A stretch of 64,000 nt of DNA from Imbroritus primus (GCA_000272025.2 AKCV02000004.1:62001-126000), one strand, 5' to 3'; shown: positions 41,879-51,875, counted from the stretch's first letter. The notes: a model not told the origin generated them from the sequence alone. Translations and numbers: made by a program.

Positions 41879-42418
41879 CTACGCGTGGAGCAACGGCCCC
41901 ACCTCCTCCGCCCACGCCAGCCACGCCCGCTCCGACACGATCCCGCCCTTGAGAATCGCATATTGCACCCGCTGCGCACGCGTCAGCGCATCGGCGGGTG
42001 TGAAATCGCGCTGTTCGATATCGAGATAGGTCTGCAGGCGCTCGCGGTGCAGCCCGATGAGGCGGGCGAGTTCGGCATCGAGCCCGAGTGGGCCGATGGC
42101 AGCTTCGGCGCGCAGCTTGATGAGAAAGATGTTACGGCCATCGACGTCGGTGACGGTTTCCCGCACCCAGCGGGCCACTTCGGCGCGGCCGGCCGGCAAG
42201 ACCTGGTACACCTTCTTGCGCGATGCCGCGGCCTCACCGGCGGTTTCGCCGACCACGGCGACCCAGCCCTGCTGCAGCATGCGGCCGAGTTCGCGATAGA
42301 TCTGCTGGTGCGTGGCACGCCAGAAGTACCCCATGGAGCGGTCGAAGCGGCGTGCGAGATCGTAGCCCGACGAGGGCTGCTCCAGCAGGGAGATCAGGAT
42401 GGCATGGGGTGTGGACAT
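41879..42418 (-). CDS. PadR-family transcriptional regulator
   Basis: 179 residues. An N-terminal PadR winged helix (A-I-L-I-S-L-L-E-Q-P-S-S-G-Y-D-L-A-R-R-F, then T-H-Q-Q-I-Y-R-E-L-G-R-M) precedes a helical C-terminal dimerisation domain of the virulence-activator alpha type (about 95-175). PadR proteins usually repress phenolic-acid or efflux genes. No obvious target is divergent from it. Convergent with the beta-solenoid gene. Confidence 0.88.
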   Translation of the reverse strand: MSTPHAILISLLEQPSSGYDLARRFDRSMGYFWRATHQQIYRELGRMLQQGWVAVVGETAGEAAASRKKVYQVLPAGRAEVARWVRETVTDVDGRNIFLIKLRAEAAIGPLGLDAELARLIGLHRERLQTYLDIEQRDFTPADALTRAQRVQYAILKGGIVSERAWLAWAEEVGPLLHA

Positions 42419-42501
42419 CCCGCCATTCTAGCCACAGATGGGCCGCGCACGGCAGTTTCCGGGGCCGCGGGTAGACGCTCGGCCTGCAGCGCCCCCGCAG
42501 G

Positions 42502-43467
42502 TTACAGATAGTTGAACAGCGACAGCCCGCGCATCGCCACAAAGGTCTGCTGCGAGGCTTCCAGTGCCGTCTTGAGCTGCGTGAACTGGCTCAATGCGCT
42601 GGCGGCGTCGACCGATTCGAGTTCCAGCAGCATCGCCTTGAGCTGGTCGCCATGCGCTTCGCCGCTGCTGTCGAGCGTATCGAGCTGGGCCTGGCGCGTG
42701 CCCACCAGCACATGCATGTTCAGGGCCGTCTGGTAGTTATTGTCGAAGTTGGTGATCAGGCCATCGAGCTGGCCTTGCAGCGCGGCGCGGCTGGCGGCAT
42801 CGGTGATCGGCGGCGTCAGTGCCGAGATGATGGCCTCGTAGGTGCGAAATACGCTCTGCTGCGTGGCAGACGGCGTTTCGGGCCCGAAGGCGTCTTCGCC
42901 CGTGACGCCGGTGGCCATCATCTGGCCATTGCCCACGTCGACCTTGGGTACCGTGCCATTGCCGAGATAGTTCACCACATTGGCCGGGGCGGTCGAGGGC
43001 GGCACGGGCGGGGGTACCACCGGCTGCAGCGCGTACGGCGCGGTGGCGCGCTGGCCGCCGAACAGCGCCACGCCCTGGCCATCGACGCGGTTGGCGATGG
43101 TCAGCAGTTCTTCATACTGGCTCTGCACTTCGCTCAGGTACGCCTGACGCTCTTCATCCGACAGCGAGGCCTTGCGCGCCCCGAGCGCGACTTCCTTGCC
43201 GCGCTGGATCACGTTGGTGAGATTGCTGAGCGCCAGTTCGGTAAACCGCAGGCGGTCCGAGGCGGCGACGCGGTTCGCGGCAAAGGCATCGTTCTGCACG
43301 TCGGCCTCGCGGCCGCGCAGCAGCCGGCCCATGGCGATGGGATCCTCGGCCGCGGTCTGCAAGCGCTTGCCGCTGGTGATCTGCTGCTGCAGCCGCACCA
43401 GCTCGGCATGCTGGCGGCCCATGGCGGCGATGGTGGAATCGTAGAACTGGCTGGTGGCGACGCGCAT
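42502..43467 (-). CDS. flgL: Flagellar hook-filament junction protein FlgL (HAP3)
   Basis: 321 residues. Flagellin-like N-terminus (R-V-A-T-S-Q-F-Y-D-S...L-Q-Q-Q-I-T-S-G-K-R-L-Q-T-A-A-E-D-P) and C-terminus (S-A-L-S-Q-F-T-Q-L-K-T-A-L-E-A-S-Q-Q-T-F). FlgL links the FlgK ring to the first flagellin layer. It is separated from flgK by 163 bp that hold its own sigma-28 site and a small GC hairpin (43484-43503). Confidence 0.94.
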   Translation of the reverse strand: MRVATSQFYDSTIAAMGRQHAELVRLQQQITSGKRLQTAAEDPIAMGRLLRGREADVQNDAFAANRVAASDRLRFTELALSNLTNVIQRGKEVALGARKASLSDEERQAYLSEVQSQYEELLTIANRVDGQGVALFGGQRATAPYALQPVVPPPVPPSTAPANVVNYLGNGTVPKVDVGNGQMMATGVTGEDAFGPETPSATQQSVFRTYEAIISALTPPITDAASRAALQGQLDGLITNFDNNYQTALNMHVLVGTRQAQLDTLDSSGEAHGDQLKAMLLELESVDAASALSQFTQLKTALEASQQTFVAMRGLSLFNYL

Positions 43468-43530
43468 GCTGAACTCTCCGGAAGCGGCGCGCCGATGCGC
43501 CGCGTGATGCTTTCCTGCTCTCTTCCGTCA

Positions 43531-43557
43531 TTAACGGCGCAGGCCGACGCAACTTGA
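43531..43557 (-). promoter_or_regulatory. Sigma-28 promoter of flgL
   Basis: On the minus strand, TCAAGTTG (43557-43550), an 11-base spacer and GCCGTTAA (43538-43531). Nearly identical to the flgK and fliD sites. About 64 bp before the flgL start. Confidence 0.75.
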
Positions 43558-43630
43558 GGTCCACGACAGCGAGGGCGGCCAATACCGCCAACCCATGCGC
43601 GATGAAGCCGGCAAGGCCGCCAGTTCAGCC

Positions 43631-45289
43631 TCAGTTGGCGATCGACAGCAAGGTATCGAACACCGTCGCCGCGGTCTGCATCACCTTGGCGGAGGCCTGG
43701 TAGGCCTGCTGGTAGCGCAGCAGGTTGGCGGCCTCTTCATCGAGATTGACGCCCGATACAGCCTGCTGCGCGGCCACGCTATCCTTCAGGACCTGACCCT
43801 GCGCCTCCGCCATGAGGCCGACGCCGCGCGCCTGCGTGCCGACATCGGTGACCAGGTCGACATAAGCATTGCCGAACGAGGTCGAACCACCGTTCAGCAG
43901 CGTTGCGTTGCGCAGCGCGGCAAGCAGGTTGGCGTTTCCATTGTCGAGCGGGCCATTGCCCGCAGCCGTCGGATCGGCCGCGGCCGCCGCGAATTTGCGC
44001 GGATCATTGAGCAGCATCTCGAAGCTGCGCGCCGCGTTGCTAGCCGGACGCAGCATGAAACTGTCGCCGTCGTCGGGCGTACCGCCAAAGGTGAATTCCA
44101 GCCCGTTCACGGCGAGCGTCGCCGGCGGCGTGGCCGAGCCGACCGTCACCTTGTCCGGCAGGCGCTGGGCAACCCATGCGCCGCCCTGGAAGGTGAGCTG
44201 GTAATCATGGCCGCTCAGCTGGTTCACGTCGAGCAGCGTGGCGCTTATCGAGCCGCTGCCGGTATTGCGTGCGCTGGCCACTGGCGCCGGCATGCCGGCG
44301 AAGGAGAACAGCGCCGTACCTGCCGCACCGTCGAGATCGAAACCGGCAGCATGCTGCGCATTCATCGCACTGCCTAGCGCCGCCACGATGCGGCCAAGCT
44401 GGGCACGTGCAGGCTCGAGGGTATCCTGGCGGAAGGCCAGCAAACCGGCGAGTTTGCCGCCACCGAGCTGTTCGACACTCAGCGGGACGGTGCCATTGCC
44501 GGTGTCGAACGACACCGAATACTGCGAGGGATCGAACTCGGACGACTCCGCCTTGAGCTCGAACGACTTCTGCCCCAGCACCAGCGGCTGGCCATTGCCG
44601 ATATAGAGATCGAACTGGCCTTCGCTGCCTTCGACCACGCGCGTGCGCACCACGGTGTTCAGTTCGCGTACCAGGGCATCGCGCTGGTCACGCAGGTCGT
44701 TGGCGGGCTGGCCATTGCTGGTGGCTTCGGCCAGACGAATCTGTTTGTTCAGCGCGGCGATCTGCTTGGTGGCGACATTCACCGCCGAGACTTGCGCGGG
44801 AATCTCCTGGTTCACTTCCGTCGCCTGTGTCTCGAGACGCTGGTCGAGCGAGCGGATACGGTTTGCCAGCACTTCGCCGGCCGCGATAAAGGCCTGGCGC
44901 GGGGCAGTCTGGGATGGAGTCGCGGCCACCCCGTCGAGCGAGGCGAAGAAGTCCTGCAGCGCAACCGTCAGCCCGGTGCTGCTGTTGGACAGGATGCCAT
45001 CGAGCGACGTCAGCAGTTGCGACTGGCGTTCGAGGCCGCTGGCCTGCGACTGGCTGGCCGTGACCTGGGCAGTGAGATAGCTGTCGAAAATACGCCGCAC
45101 GGTAGTGACGTGCGCGCCCTGCCCGAGGTAGCCGGCACCCACGTAGAGCGGCAGGTTGGAGGTCTGCAGGGCCTGCTGCCGCGTATACCCCGGCGTGCTG
45201 GCGTTGGCGATATTGTGGCCGGTCACCTGCAGGGCCATCTCGGCCACGCGCAGGCCACTTGCGCCAATGTTCAGAAGACTGTTGTTCAT
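43631..45289 (-). CDS. flgK: Flagellar hook-associated protein FlgK (HAP1)
   Basis: 552 residues, the usual length. It starts NSLLNIGASGLRVAEMALQVTGHNIANASTPGYTRQ, the rod-hook family N-terminus, and ends with V-N-L-D-E-E-A-A-N-L-L-R-Y-Q-Q-A-Y-Q-A-S-A-K-V. FlgK is the first junction protein on the hook tip. The ATG at 45289 matches the family; the longer in-frame start is rejected. It has its own sigma-28 site about 100 bp upstream. Confidence 0.95.
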   Translation of the reverse strand: MNNSLLNIGASGLRVAEMALQVTGHNIANASTPGYTRQQALQTSNLPLYVGAGYLGQGAHVTTVRRIFDSYLTAQVTASQSQASGLERQSQLLTSLDGILSNSSTGLTVALQDFFASLDGVAATPSQTAPRQAFIAAGEVLANRIRSLDQRLETQATEVNQEIPAQVSAVNVATKQIAALNKQIRLAEATSNGQPANDLRDQRDALVRELNTVVRTRVVEGSEGQFDLYIGNGQPLVLGQKSFELKAESSEFDPSQYSVSFDTGNGTVPLSVEQLGGGKLAGLLAFRQDTLEPARAQLGRIVAALGSAMNAQHAAGFDLDGAAGTALFSFAGMPAPVASARNTGSGSISATLLDVNQLSGHDYQLTFQGGAWVAQRLPDKVTVGSATPPATLAVNGLEFTFGGTPDDGDSFMLRPASNAARSFEMLLNDPRKFAAAAADPTAAGNGPLDNGNANLLAALRNATLLNGGSTSFGNAYVDLVTDVGTQARGVGLMAEAQGQVLKDSVAAQQAVSGVNLDEEAANLLRYQQAYQASAKVMQTAATVFDTLLSIAN

Positions 45290-45385
45290 CGTTCTCGGCG
45301 GCTGCGGGCCGCGGCGGAGGTTGCGGGCTGGCGGGCGGAACGCGGTTGCGCTGCCCTGCCGACCCGGACAGGGCCATTGCAAGTG

Positions 45386-45412
45386 ATAACGGCCATGCGG
45401 CGCATAACTTGA
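45386..45412 (-). promoter_or_regulatory. Sigma-28 promoter of flgK
   Basis: On the minus strand, TCAAGTTA (45412-45405), an 11-base spacer and GCCGTTAT (45393-45386). It lies in the 142-bp gap between flgJ and flgK, marking the change from middle to late genes. Confidence 0.78.
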
Positions 45413-45431
45413 GACAGGACGCGGCCGGCCA

Positions 45432-46505
45432 TCAGATCATGCGGCGTACGATCTGCATGATCTTGTTCGCGTAGTTGGGGTCAGTGGCATAGCCCGCGCT
45501 CTGCAGACCCTGCGCGAATGACTTCACATCAGTGGCGTTGTTTACCACGTTGGCATAGCGCGGGTTCTCGGTGAGCAGGCGCGCGTAGTCGGTGAAGGCC
45601 TCGGCATACGAACCATAGACGCGGAATTTTTCCTTGACCTTGCGCGCTACGCCATCGATGTATTCGGTCGTCGTTACCTCGGTCACCGGCCCTTTCCAGC
45701 CGCCAGTGGCCTTGATGCCGAACAGGTTATGGCTGGTGCCGCCACCTTTGGTACGGATCTCGCTGCGGCCCCAACCGCTTTCAAGTGCCGCCTGGCCGAG
45801 GATGAACTTGGCCGGAATGCCGGTCATGCGGCTTGCCTCGGCGGCATGGTCGGCCAGTTTGTCGAAGAACTGCGCGATGCGGCCTGGGCGTCTCCCCTGT
45901 GCACCCTCTGTACCCTGTGTACCCTGCGCCGGTGATGCCTCGGTCGCTGCCGTTTCGATGCGCGGCACCGACTTGCCTTCCGCTTGCTGGCGCAGGGCAT
46001 CCAGCGCCGTGCGTACGCGCGCTTCCAGGCCCGGACGGGGCGTAGTGGCCGCACCATGTGCATCTACGTAGCGGATGGCGCTGGCCAGCGCCGCCGTTTC
46101 GGCGGGCGGCGAAGCCGATGTCGTCGCCAATCCCGGCAAGGACATGGCCTGCGGCTGCAGTGTCATCGGCCCAGCCGTTGCTGGCGTTTCTCCTGGCCCC
46201 GCCTGCGACCCGCGCTGCAGATGGCGCAGCAGCATGTCAGCCACGCCGATGCCGCGCGTCGCAAGGCTCTGCGAGACCTGCTGGTCGAACATCGAGGTAT
46301 ACATGCGACTTTGCGAGGAATCGAGCATGCCGTCCTGCGGCATGGATTCGCGCATCTGCTTGAGCATCTGGTTGATGAACAGCGCGTCGAACTGCTTGGC
46401 CACCGCCTTGGCCGCGACGTCAGGCCGTTCGCGCGCGCTGCGCTTGAGGCCCTCCAGGCTCTGCGAATCCATGGCCAGGCGGGTGGACAGGTCCTGTCTG
46501 ATCAT
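45432..46505 (-). CDS. flgJ: Flagellar rod assembly protein/muramidase FlgJ
   Basis: 357 residues with both FlgJ parts. The N-terminal rod-cap domain has A-K-Q-F-D-A-L-F-I-N-Q-M-L-K-Q-M-R (about 38-54). The C-terminal glucosaminidase domain has A-A-L-E-S-G-W-G-R-S-E-I, catalytic Glu near 240, then N-L-F-G-I-K and F-R-V-Y-G-S-Y-A-E-A-F-T-D-Y. It caps the growing rod and opens the peptidoglycan. Dual-domain form, as in most beta- and gammaproteobacteria. Last gene of flgB-J. Confidence 0.94.
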   Translation of the reverse strand: MIRQDLSTRLAMDSQSLEGLKRSARERPDVAAKAVAKQFDALFINQMLKQMRESMPQDGMLDSSQSRMYTSMFDQQVSQSLATRGIGVADMLLRHLQRGSQAGPGETPATAGPMTLQPQAMSLPGLATTSASPPAETAALASAIRYVDAHGAATTPRPGLEARVRTALDALRQQAEGKSVPRIETAATEASPAQGTQGTEGAQGRRPGRIAQFFDKLADHAAEASRMTGIPAKFILGQAALESGWGRSEIRTKGGGTSHNLFGIKATGGWKGPVTEVTTTEYIDGVARKVKEKFRVYGSYAEAFTDYARLLTENPRYANVVNNATDVKSFAQGLQSAGYATDPNYANKIMQIVRRMI

Positions 46506-46514
46506 GCCGCGTCC

Positions 46515-47648
46515 TCAGATGATTTCCAGTTCGGCGCGCAAGGCGTTAGCCGCCTTCATCGCCTGCAGGATGGCAATCAGGTCCTGCGGGTTCGCGCCAA
46601 GTGCGTTGATGGCCTTGACCACGTCGGAGAGATTGGCCGCCGGCTTGACCTCCATGAGGCTGCCACCCCCTTGCTTCAACTCGATCTGCGAGCGCTGGGC
46701 CACTACGGTCTGGCCTTGCGAGAAGGGTGCGGGCTGGCTGACCACCGGTTCGCTGCTGATCACCACCGACAGGTTGCCGTGCGCCACCGCGCAGGCGGCC
46801 ACCTGCACCACCTGATTCATCACCACCGAGCCGGTGCGCGCATTGATCACCACCTTGGCAGCAGCGGCCACGGGCTGGACCTCGATGCTTTCGAGCTGGG
46901 CGATGAAACTGACGCGTTCGTTCGGCGTGGCCGGCGCGCGCACCATGATCATGCGGGCGTCGGCCGCCGCGGCCATGCCGCTGCCAAAGCGCCGGTTGAT
47001 GGCGGTGACGATGCGGTCCACCGTGCCGAAATCGGCCGTACCGGCATCGAGCTGTACATAACCATCCTGGCCCACCGCCGCCTGCACCGCGCGCTCCACG
47101 GTCGCGCCGTTGGCGATGCGTCCCACGCTCAGGTGATTGACCTGGACCTTGCTGCCGCCGGCCGAGGCGCCCGCACCGCTGACCACCACATTGCCCTGCG
47201 CGATGCTGTAGATCTGTCCGTCCGCACCCTTGAGCGGCGTCATCAGCAACGTACCCCCACGCAGGCTGCGCGCGTTGCCGATCGACGAGACGGTCACGTC
47301 GATGGTCTGCCCCGGCCGCACGAACGGCGGCAGCGAAGCGGTCACCACCACGGCCGCCGTGTTCTTGAGCTGGATGCTGGCGTTGGGCGGCAGGTTAACG
47401 CCAAACTCCTTGAGCATGTTGGCAAAACTCTGGCTGGTGAACGGCGCCTGCGTGGTCTGGTCGCCGCTGCCGTCTAGGCCTACCACCAGGCCGTAGCCGA
47501 TCAGCGCGTTCTCGCGCACACCCTGCACCGTCACCAGATCCTTGAGCCGCTCGGCCTGCGCCATGCCGGGCAGGCACAGCGCCAATGCCGCCAGCACAGG
47601 GATCAACACATGGTTCGTCATGCCCGTCATCACAAGCTGCATCCTCAT
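46515..47648 (-). CDS. flgI: Flagellar P-ring protein FlgI
   Basis: 377 residues with a signal peptide (cleavage near M-A-Q-A-E). Mature start R-L-K-D-L-V-T-V-Q-G-V-R-E-N-A-L-I-G-Y-G-L-V-V-G-L-D-G-S-G-D, diagnostic of FlgI. It forms the periplasmic bushing in the peptidoglycan. Three in-frame ATGs are possible (47648, 47630, 47621); the first is one base past the flgH stop and is used here, but the third gives a more standard signal peptide. Confidence 0.94.
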   Translation of the reverse strand: MRMQLVMTGMTNHVLIPVLAALALCLPGMAQAERLKDLVTVQGVRENALIGYGLVVGLDGSGDQTTQAPFTSQSFANMLKEFGVNLPPNASIQLKNTAAVVVTASLPPFVRPGQTIDVTVSSIGNARSLRGGTLLMTPLKGADGQIYSIAQGNVVVSGAGASAGGSKVQVNHLSVGRIANGATVERAVQAAVGQDGYVQLDAGTADFGTVDRIVTAINRRFGSGMAAAADARMIMVRAPATPNERVSFIAQLESIEVQPVAAAAKVVINARTGSVVMNQVVQVAACAVAHGNLSVVISSEPVVSQPAPFSQGQTVVAQRSQIELKQGGGSLMEVKPAANLSDVVKAINALGANPQDLIAILQAMKAANALRAELEII

Positions 47649-47649
47649 C

Positions 47650-48339
47650 TCAGAACGGCATCACCGACAGGAAGAAACGCGACAGCCAACCCATCTGCTG
47701 CGCTTCTGCCACGTAGCCGGTACCGCGATATTCCATGCGCGCATCAGCCACCTGCGTGGACAGCACGGTATTCGCTGCCGTGACATTGGCCGGGTTGACG
47801 ATGCCGGAAAAGCGCACGAACTCGTTGCCCTGGCCGATGGCGATCTGCTTCTCGCCGCTCACCACCAGGTTGCCGTTGGGCTGCACGCCGATCACCTGCA
47901 CCGCGATCGTGCCGGTAAAGTCGTTGGCCGAGCCGTTCGCCGCAGAACTGTCGAACTTGTTCGAGGTATTGGCCGACACCCCGAGGTCGTTCACCACATT
48001 GGTATTGATGCCGAACAGTTGCGGCACGCTCACGCCCAGGGAACCGGTGCGGCCGACATTGCCAGTATTCTTTTTGTGGGCCGTGGTCTTCTCGGAAATC
48101 ATGATCGTCAGCGTATCGCCGACCTGTCGCGCACGGCGATCTTCGAACATGCCGCGAAAGCCCGCGGCCACCGGCGTGGCGCTGGCCTGGTAGATGGCGC
48201 CGGTGTTGGCGGCCTGCAGCGGCGCAGGCTGCGGCGGCAGGCCCATCGGCTGGTACACAATGGGCTGCGGGGTCTGGTACATGCAACCGGACAGCGCCAC
48301 GGCGATGGCCGGCAGCAACAGGAAGGATCGCGTCGTCAT
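47650..48339 (-). CDS. flgH: Flagellar L-ring lipoprotein FlgH
   Basis: 229 residues from the ATG at 48339 (AGGA five bases upstream). Lipobox V-A-L-S-G-C puts the lipidated Cys at residue 19. Conserved: [24 protein letters not shown], then [18 protein letters not shown]. It forms the outer-membrane L ring. Other in-frame starts up to 48357 exist. Confidence 0.93.
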   Translation of the reverse strand: MTTRSFLLLPAIAVALSGCMYQTPQPIVYQPMGLPPQPAPLQAANTGAIYQASATPVAAGFRGMFEDRRARQVGDTLTIMISEKTTAHKKNTGNVGRTGSLGVSVPQLFGINTNVVNDLGVSANTSNKFDSSAANGSANDFTGTIAVQVIGVQPNGNLVVSGEKQIAIGQGNEFVRFSGIVNPANVTAANTVLSTQVADARMEYRGTGYVAEAQQMGWLSRFFLSVMPF

Positions 48340-48361
48340 GGTCATCCTGGACATCACGCGC

Positions 48362-49144
48362 TCACAGGCGCGCCAGATTCTGCAGCATCTGGTCGGAGCG
48401 CTCGACCACCTTGCTGTTCATTTCATAAGCACGCTGCGTCTGGATCATGTTCACCAGCTCCTCCACCACGTTGACGTTGGAGGTCTCCACGTACGCCTGG
48501 GTGACGGAGCCCGCGCCATTGGTGCCAGGGGCGTTGACGTTGGCCACGCCAGAGGCGTCGGTCTCGGCGAACAGGTTTTCGCCCAGCGCACGCAGGCCTG
48601 CCGGATTGACGAAGGTCGCGAGCTGGATATTGCCGATCTGCGTAGCGTTGGGCGTGCCAGCCGTGGTCACCGACACCACGCCATCCTTGCCAACGGTGAT
48701 GCCAGTCGCGGTCGCCGGGATGACGATATTCGGCTGCATGGGGTAGCCGCTCGACGAGACGAGCTGGCCTTGCGCATCGATCTGGAAATTGCCGTCGCGC
48801 GTGTAGCCGAGCGTGCCATCCGGCAGTTGCACCTGGAAGAAGCCCGCGCCATTGATGGCCATGTCGGTGGCGTTGCCGGTCTGCTGCAGGTTGCCCTGCG
48901 TAAACATGCGCTCCGTCGCCACCACACGTACCCCGGTACCGACCTGCAGACCCGACGGCAGCACGGTCTGCTGCGACGACTGCGCGCCCGGCTCGCGTAC
49001 CGTCTGGTAGAGCAGGTCCTCGAACACGGCGCGGCTACGCTTGTAGCCATTGGTGCCAACGTTGGCGATGTTGTTGGAAATCACGTCGAGCTGCGACTGC
49101 TGTGCTTCCAGCCCGCTCTTGGCAATCCACAGGGAACGTAACAT
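48362..49144 (-). CDS. flgG: Flagellar distal rod protein FlgG
   Basis: 260 residues, exactly the usual length. N-terminal [32 protein letters not shown]; the FlgG-specific stretch Q-P-N-I-V-I-P near residue 130; C-terminal [17 protein letters not shown]. Builds the distal rod that crosses the P and L rings. Confidence 0.95.
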   Translation of the reverse strand: MLRSLWIAKSGLEAQQSQLDVISNNIANVGTNGYKRSRAVFEDLLYQTVREPGAQSSQQTVLPSGLQVGTGVRVVATERMFTQGNLQQTGNATDMAINGAGFFQVQLPDGTLGYTRDGNFQIDAQGQLVSSSGYPMQPNIVIPATATGITVGKDGVVSVTTAGTPNATQIGNIQLATFVNPAGLRALGENLFAETDASGVANVNAPGTNGAGSVTQAYVETSNVNVVEELVNMIQTQRAYEMNSKVVERSDQMLQNLARL

Positions 49145-49164
49145 GAAACCTCCTCAAATCCGCG

Positions 49165-49902
49165 TCAGCTGTGGCGCAGCAATTCGTTGGCGCGCTGCGC
49201 GCTCGAATCGTTGTCGCGCAGCATCTTCATCTGCATTTCGAACTGGCGCGAGACGTCAATCATCTGTACCAGGGCCTCGGTAGGATTAACGTTGCTGCCT
49301 TCCAGCGCGCCACCCGCGATGCGCACGGTCTCGTCCGCATCGGCCGGCTCGCCGTTACGCTGGCGAAACAGGCCATCGGGCCGGCGTTCGAGCTCCACCG
49401 GCTCGATGTTCACCAGCTTGAGCTGTCCCAGCACCACCGGCCGCACCGCGCTGTCGTTGCTGACCGCCGTGATCGTGCCGTCGGCCGCAAACTGCACCTG
49501 CGTCTCCGGCGGAATCACGATGGGGCCGCCCACGCCCACCAACGCCAGGCCGCTGCGCGTTTCCAGTGTGCCATCGGCCGCCAGCTGCATGCCGCCATCG
49601 CGCGTATAGGCCTCTTCGCCGGTCGGCGTCTGTACCGCCAGCCAGCCCGGGCCGGATACCGCCACATCAAGGCTGCGTCCGGTCGTCTGGATCTGTCCCG
49701 CGCGCAGATCGGTGCCGATGGTCGCGGCCATGGCGAATTGCCGGGTCTCGCTGCCCTCGCCCAACAGCCGCACGGTCTGCGCCGCATCGACCTGACCCTT
49801 GAAGCCGTTGGTGCCGGCATTGGCCAGGTTGTTGGCGGTCGAAGCCTGCTGGTCGAACAGGTGTCGCGCCCGATTCATTACGAGATATATGCTCTTGTCC
49901 AC
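49165..49902 (-). CDS. flgF: Flagellar proximal rod protein FlgF
   Basis: 245 residues from a GTG, with GGAG upstream. N-terminus D-K-S-I-Y-L-V-M-N-R-A matches the FlgF family. Rod signature A-N-N-L-A-N-A-G-T-N-G-F-K and C-terminal P-T-E-A-L-V-Q-M-I-D-V-S-R-Q-F-E-M-Q-M-K. Twenty bp before flgG. Confidence 0.93.
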   Translation of the reverse strand: MDKSIYLVMNRARHLFDQQASTANNLANAGTNGFKGQVDAAQTVRLLGEGSETRQFAMAATIGTDLRAGQIQTTGRSLDVAVSGPGWLAVQTPTGEEAYTRDGGMQLAADGTLETRSGLALVGVGGPIVIPPETQVQFAADGTITAVSNDSAVRPVVLGQLKLVNIEPVELERRPDGLFRQRNGEPADADETVRIAGGALEGSNVNPTEALVQMIDVSRQFEMQMKMLRDNDSSAQRANELLRHS

Positions 49903-49936
49903 AGGACAGCTCCAGCGTCAGATGGTCAGCAGCGCA

Positions 49937-51160
49937 TCAACGCAGGTTCACCATGGTCTGCAGGATGGTGTCCTGCGTCTTGATGGTCTGGGCATTGGCC
50001 TGGTACACCCGCTGCGCGGTGATCATGTTCACCAGCTCGGCCGTCAGGTCGACGTTCGATTCTTCCACCGCCGAGGCCTGCAGCAGGCCGAGCATGCCGG
50101 AACCCGGCGCGCCAACGCTGGCAGCCCCCGAACCGGCCGTCTCGTTCCACAGGTTGTCGCCGATCGATTCGAGATCCTGCACGCTGCGGAAGTTGGCGAG
50201 CGCCACCTGGCCCAGCGCGGCGGTACGGCCGTTGGAATAACGGCCAAGGATCACGCCATCCTTGTCAACGCTGAAGCTGGCAAGGCGGCCGATGCCGTAG
50301 CCATTTTGGCGCGTCTCGGTTTCGCCGAAGGAGCCGCCGTACTGCGTGGTGCCGACGGAATCGAAAGTAAAGGTCTGGCCATTGACTGGCACGTTAACCA
50401 TCGCCGGCGGCGGTGTCAGCGCACCGCTGGTGTTGAAGTCAAGGTCCTGTGTCACGCCCGGGACCTGGACGTTGTCGATGGCGAAGTGCACCGTCCAGGC
50501 CGAGGCGGTCGGATCAGCCACCTGGTCGTTACGCACGTAGTACGCGGTCAGCAGGTGCTCGGAACCGAGCGAGTCGTACACCGGGATTGATGTCGAATGG
50601 TTGAACGAGTTGGTGTTGTTTGGTGCGAACGTGGTCACCACCGGCGGCGTTGCCTCGGCATTCAGGTTCAGACGCATCACCACGGCATCGGTCCGCTGCG
50701 GCGCCTGGTCGCCAACCGGCACGGTCAGGGGCTGGAGGGGCGCATTGGTATCGGGCAGGCCGGTGATGGCGTTGACCGGATAACCCGTCAGGCGCATGCC
50801 GCTCATGGTGATGATATTGCCGGCCTTGTCGGTCTGGAACTGGCCATTACGGGTATACGAAACCGACTGCGAAGTCGGATCGACCACGCGGAAGAAGCCA
50901 TTGCCATTGACGGCGATGTCGAGCGGATTGTTGGTCAGCGAGATGCTGCCCTGCGAAAACTCCTGCGCCACCGCGCCGACCTTCACGCCGAGACCGACCT
51001 GCGAGTCGGAAGCGCCAACCAGCGAGCGCGCATACACGTCGGCGAACTGCGCCTTGGACTGCTTGAAGCCCACCGTGTTGGCGTTCGCCACGTTGTTACC
51101 GATCACGTCGAGATTCTTGGCCGCTGCGTTCAGGCCGCTCAACCCTTGCTGAAAACCCAT
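49937..51160 (-). CDS. flgE: Flagellar hook protein FlgE
   Basis: 407 residues, typical hook subunit. N-terminus G-F-Q-Q-G-L-S-G-L-N-A-A-A-K-N-L-D-V-I-G-N-N-V-A-N-A-N-T-V-G-F-K. The middle D1/D2 region includes F-N-H-S-T-S-I-P-V-Y-D-S-L-G. C-terminus V-D-L-T-A-E-L-V-N-M-I-T-A-Q-R-V-Y-Q-A-N-A-Q. GGGGAG precedes the ATG. Ten bp after flgD, which caps its assembly. Confidence 0.95.
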   Translation of the reverse strand: MGFQQGLSGLNAAAKNLDVIGNNVANANTVGFKQSKAQFADVYARSLVGASDSQVGLGVKVGAVAQEFSQGSISLTNNPLDIAVNGNGFFRVVDPTSQSVSYTRNGQFQTDKAGNIITMSGMRLTGYPVNAITGLPDTNAPLQPLTVPVGDQAPQRTDAVVMRLNLNAEATPPVVTTFAPNNTNSFNHSTSIPVYDSLGSEHLLTAYYVRNDQVADPTASAWTVHFAIDNVQVPGVTQDLDFNTSGALTPPPAMVNVPVNGQTFTFDSVGTTQYGGSFGETETRQNGYGIGRLASFSVDKDGVILGRYSNGRTAALGQVALANFRSVQDLESIGDNLWNETAGSGAASVGAPGSGMLGLLQASAVEESNVDLTAELVNMITAQRVYQANAQTIKTQDTILQTMVNLR

Positions 51161-51170
51161 TGCGCTCCCC

Positions 51171-51824
51171 TTACAGAATCGAAATCACATCGCCCAGGCG
51201 TACCCCGCCCAGCTGCGACAATTGCAGTTGCGCCTGGCCGGACGTGACGGTCACGCCCGACACCTGGTCACGCCCCAGCGGCACTGCTTCCACCGCGACG
51301 CCGCCAGCCTTGGCGGCAACCTCGATGCGGTACTTGCCATCGGCCAGCGTCTGGCCGTCGTTGGTCTTGCCATCCCACACGGCCGTGGCGCGGCCCGGCT
51401 CCTGCTTGCCCATCTCGAAGCTGCGCACTGGCAGGCCGGCTTCGTTGAGCACCGTGACGGTCACGCTGTCCGCGCCGAGCGGCAGCGCCAGCGTAATCCC
51501 GGCCTTGCCGTCCTGCTTGATGATGCGGTCCGACACCACCTCGACCGACTTGCCGATCAGCGCCGCTGCCTGGATGTTCTGCGTGGCGACGATCTGCGAG
51601 GCCACGCCCTGCATCGTCTCGTTAAGCTGCGTGATGCCGTTGACCGTATTGATCTGTGCGATCTGCGAGGTCATCTGCGCGTTATCCATCGGATTCATCG
51701 GATCCTGGTTCTGCAACTGCGCCACGAGCAGTTTCAGAAAGCGGTCCTGCGCCTCGGTCGACGATTTCTTGGCCGCGCTGTTGAGCACGTCCACGCCGCT
51801 GTTGTTGTTCACACTGGTGACCAT
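51171..51824 (-). CDS. flgD: Flagellar hook cap protein FlgD
   Basis: 217 residues. The N-terminal FlgD core has F-L-K-L-L-V-A-Q-L-Q-N-Q-D-P-M-N-P-M-D-N-A-Q-M-T-S-Q-I-A-Q. Tudor/FnIII-like domains follow, with A-V-W-D-G-K-T-N-D-G-Q-T-L-A-D-G-K-Y near residue 150. It is exported as a scaffold that lets FlgE subunits polymerise. AAGGAA lies ahead of the ATG. Confidence 0.94.
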   Translation of the reverse strand: MVTSVNNNSGVDVLNSAAKKSSTEAQDRFLKLLVAQLQNQDPMNPMDNAQMTSQIAQINTVNGITQLNETMQGVASQIVATQNIQAAALIGKSVEVVSDRIIKQDGKAGITLALPLGADSVTVTVLNEAGLPVRSFEMGKQEPGRATAVWDGKTNDGQTLADGKYRIEVAAKAGGVAVEAVPLGRDQVSGVTVTSGQAQLQLSQLGGVRLGDVISIL

Positions 51825-51875
51825 GGGTCGGTTCCTTGATTGCTCGATCCTTGTGGGCTCGATGACTGGGTTCGA

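Noticed and set aside
43484-43503. GC hairpin (7-bp arms) between flgK and flgL as a terminator
   Set aside because: No T-tract, and it lies downstream of the flgL sigma-28 site, inside the flgL leader.
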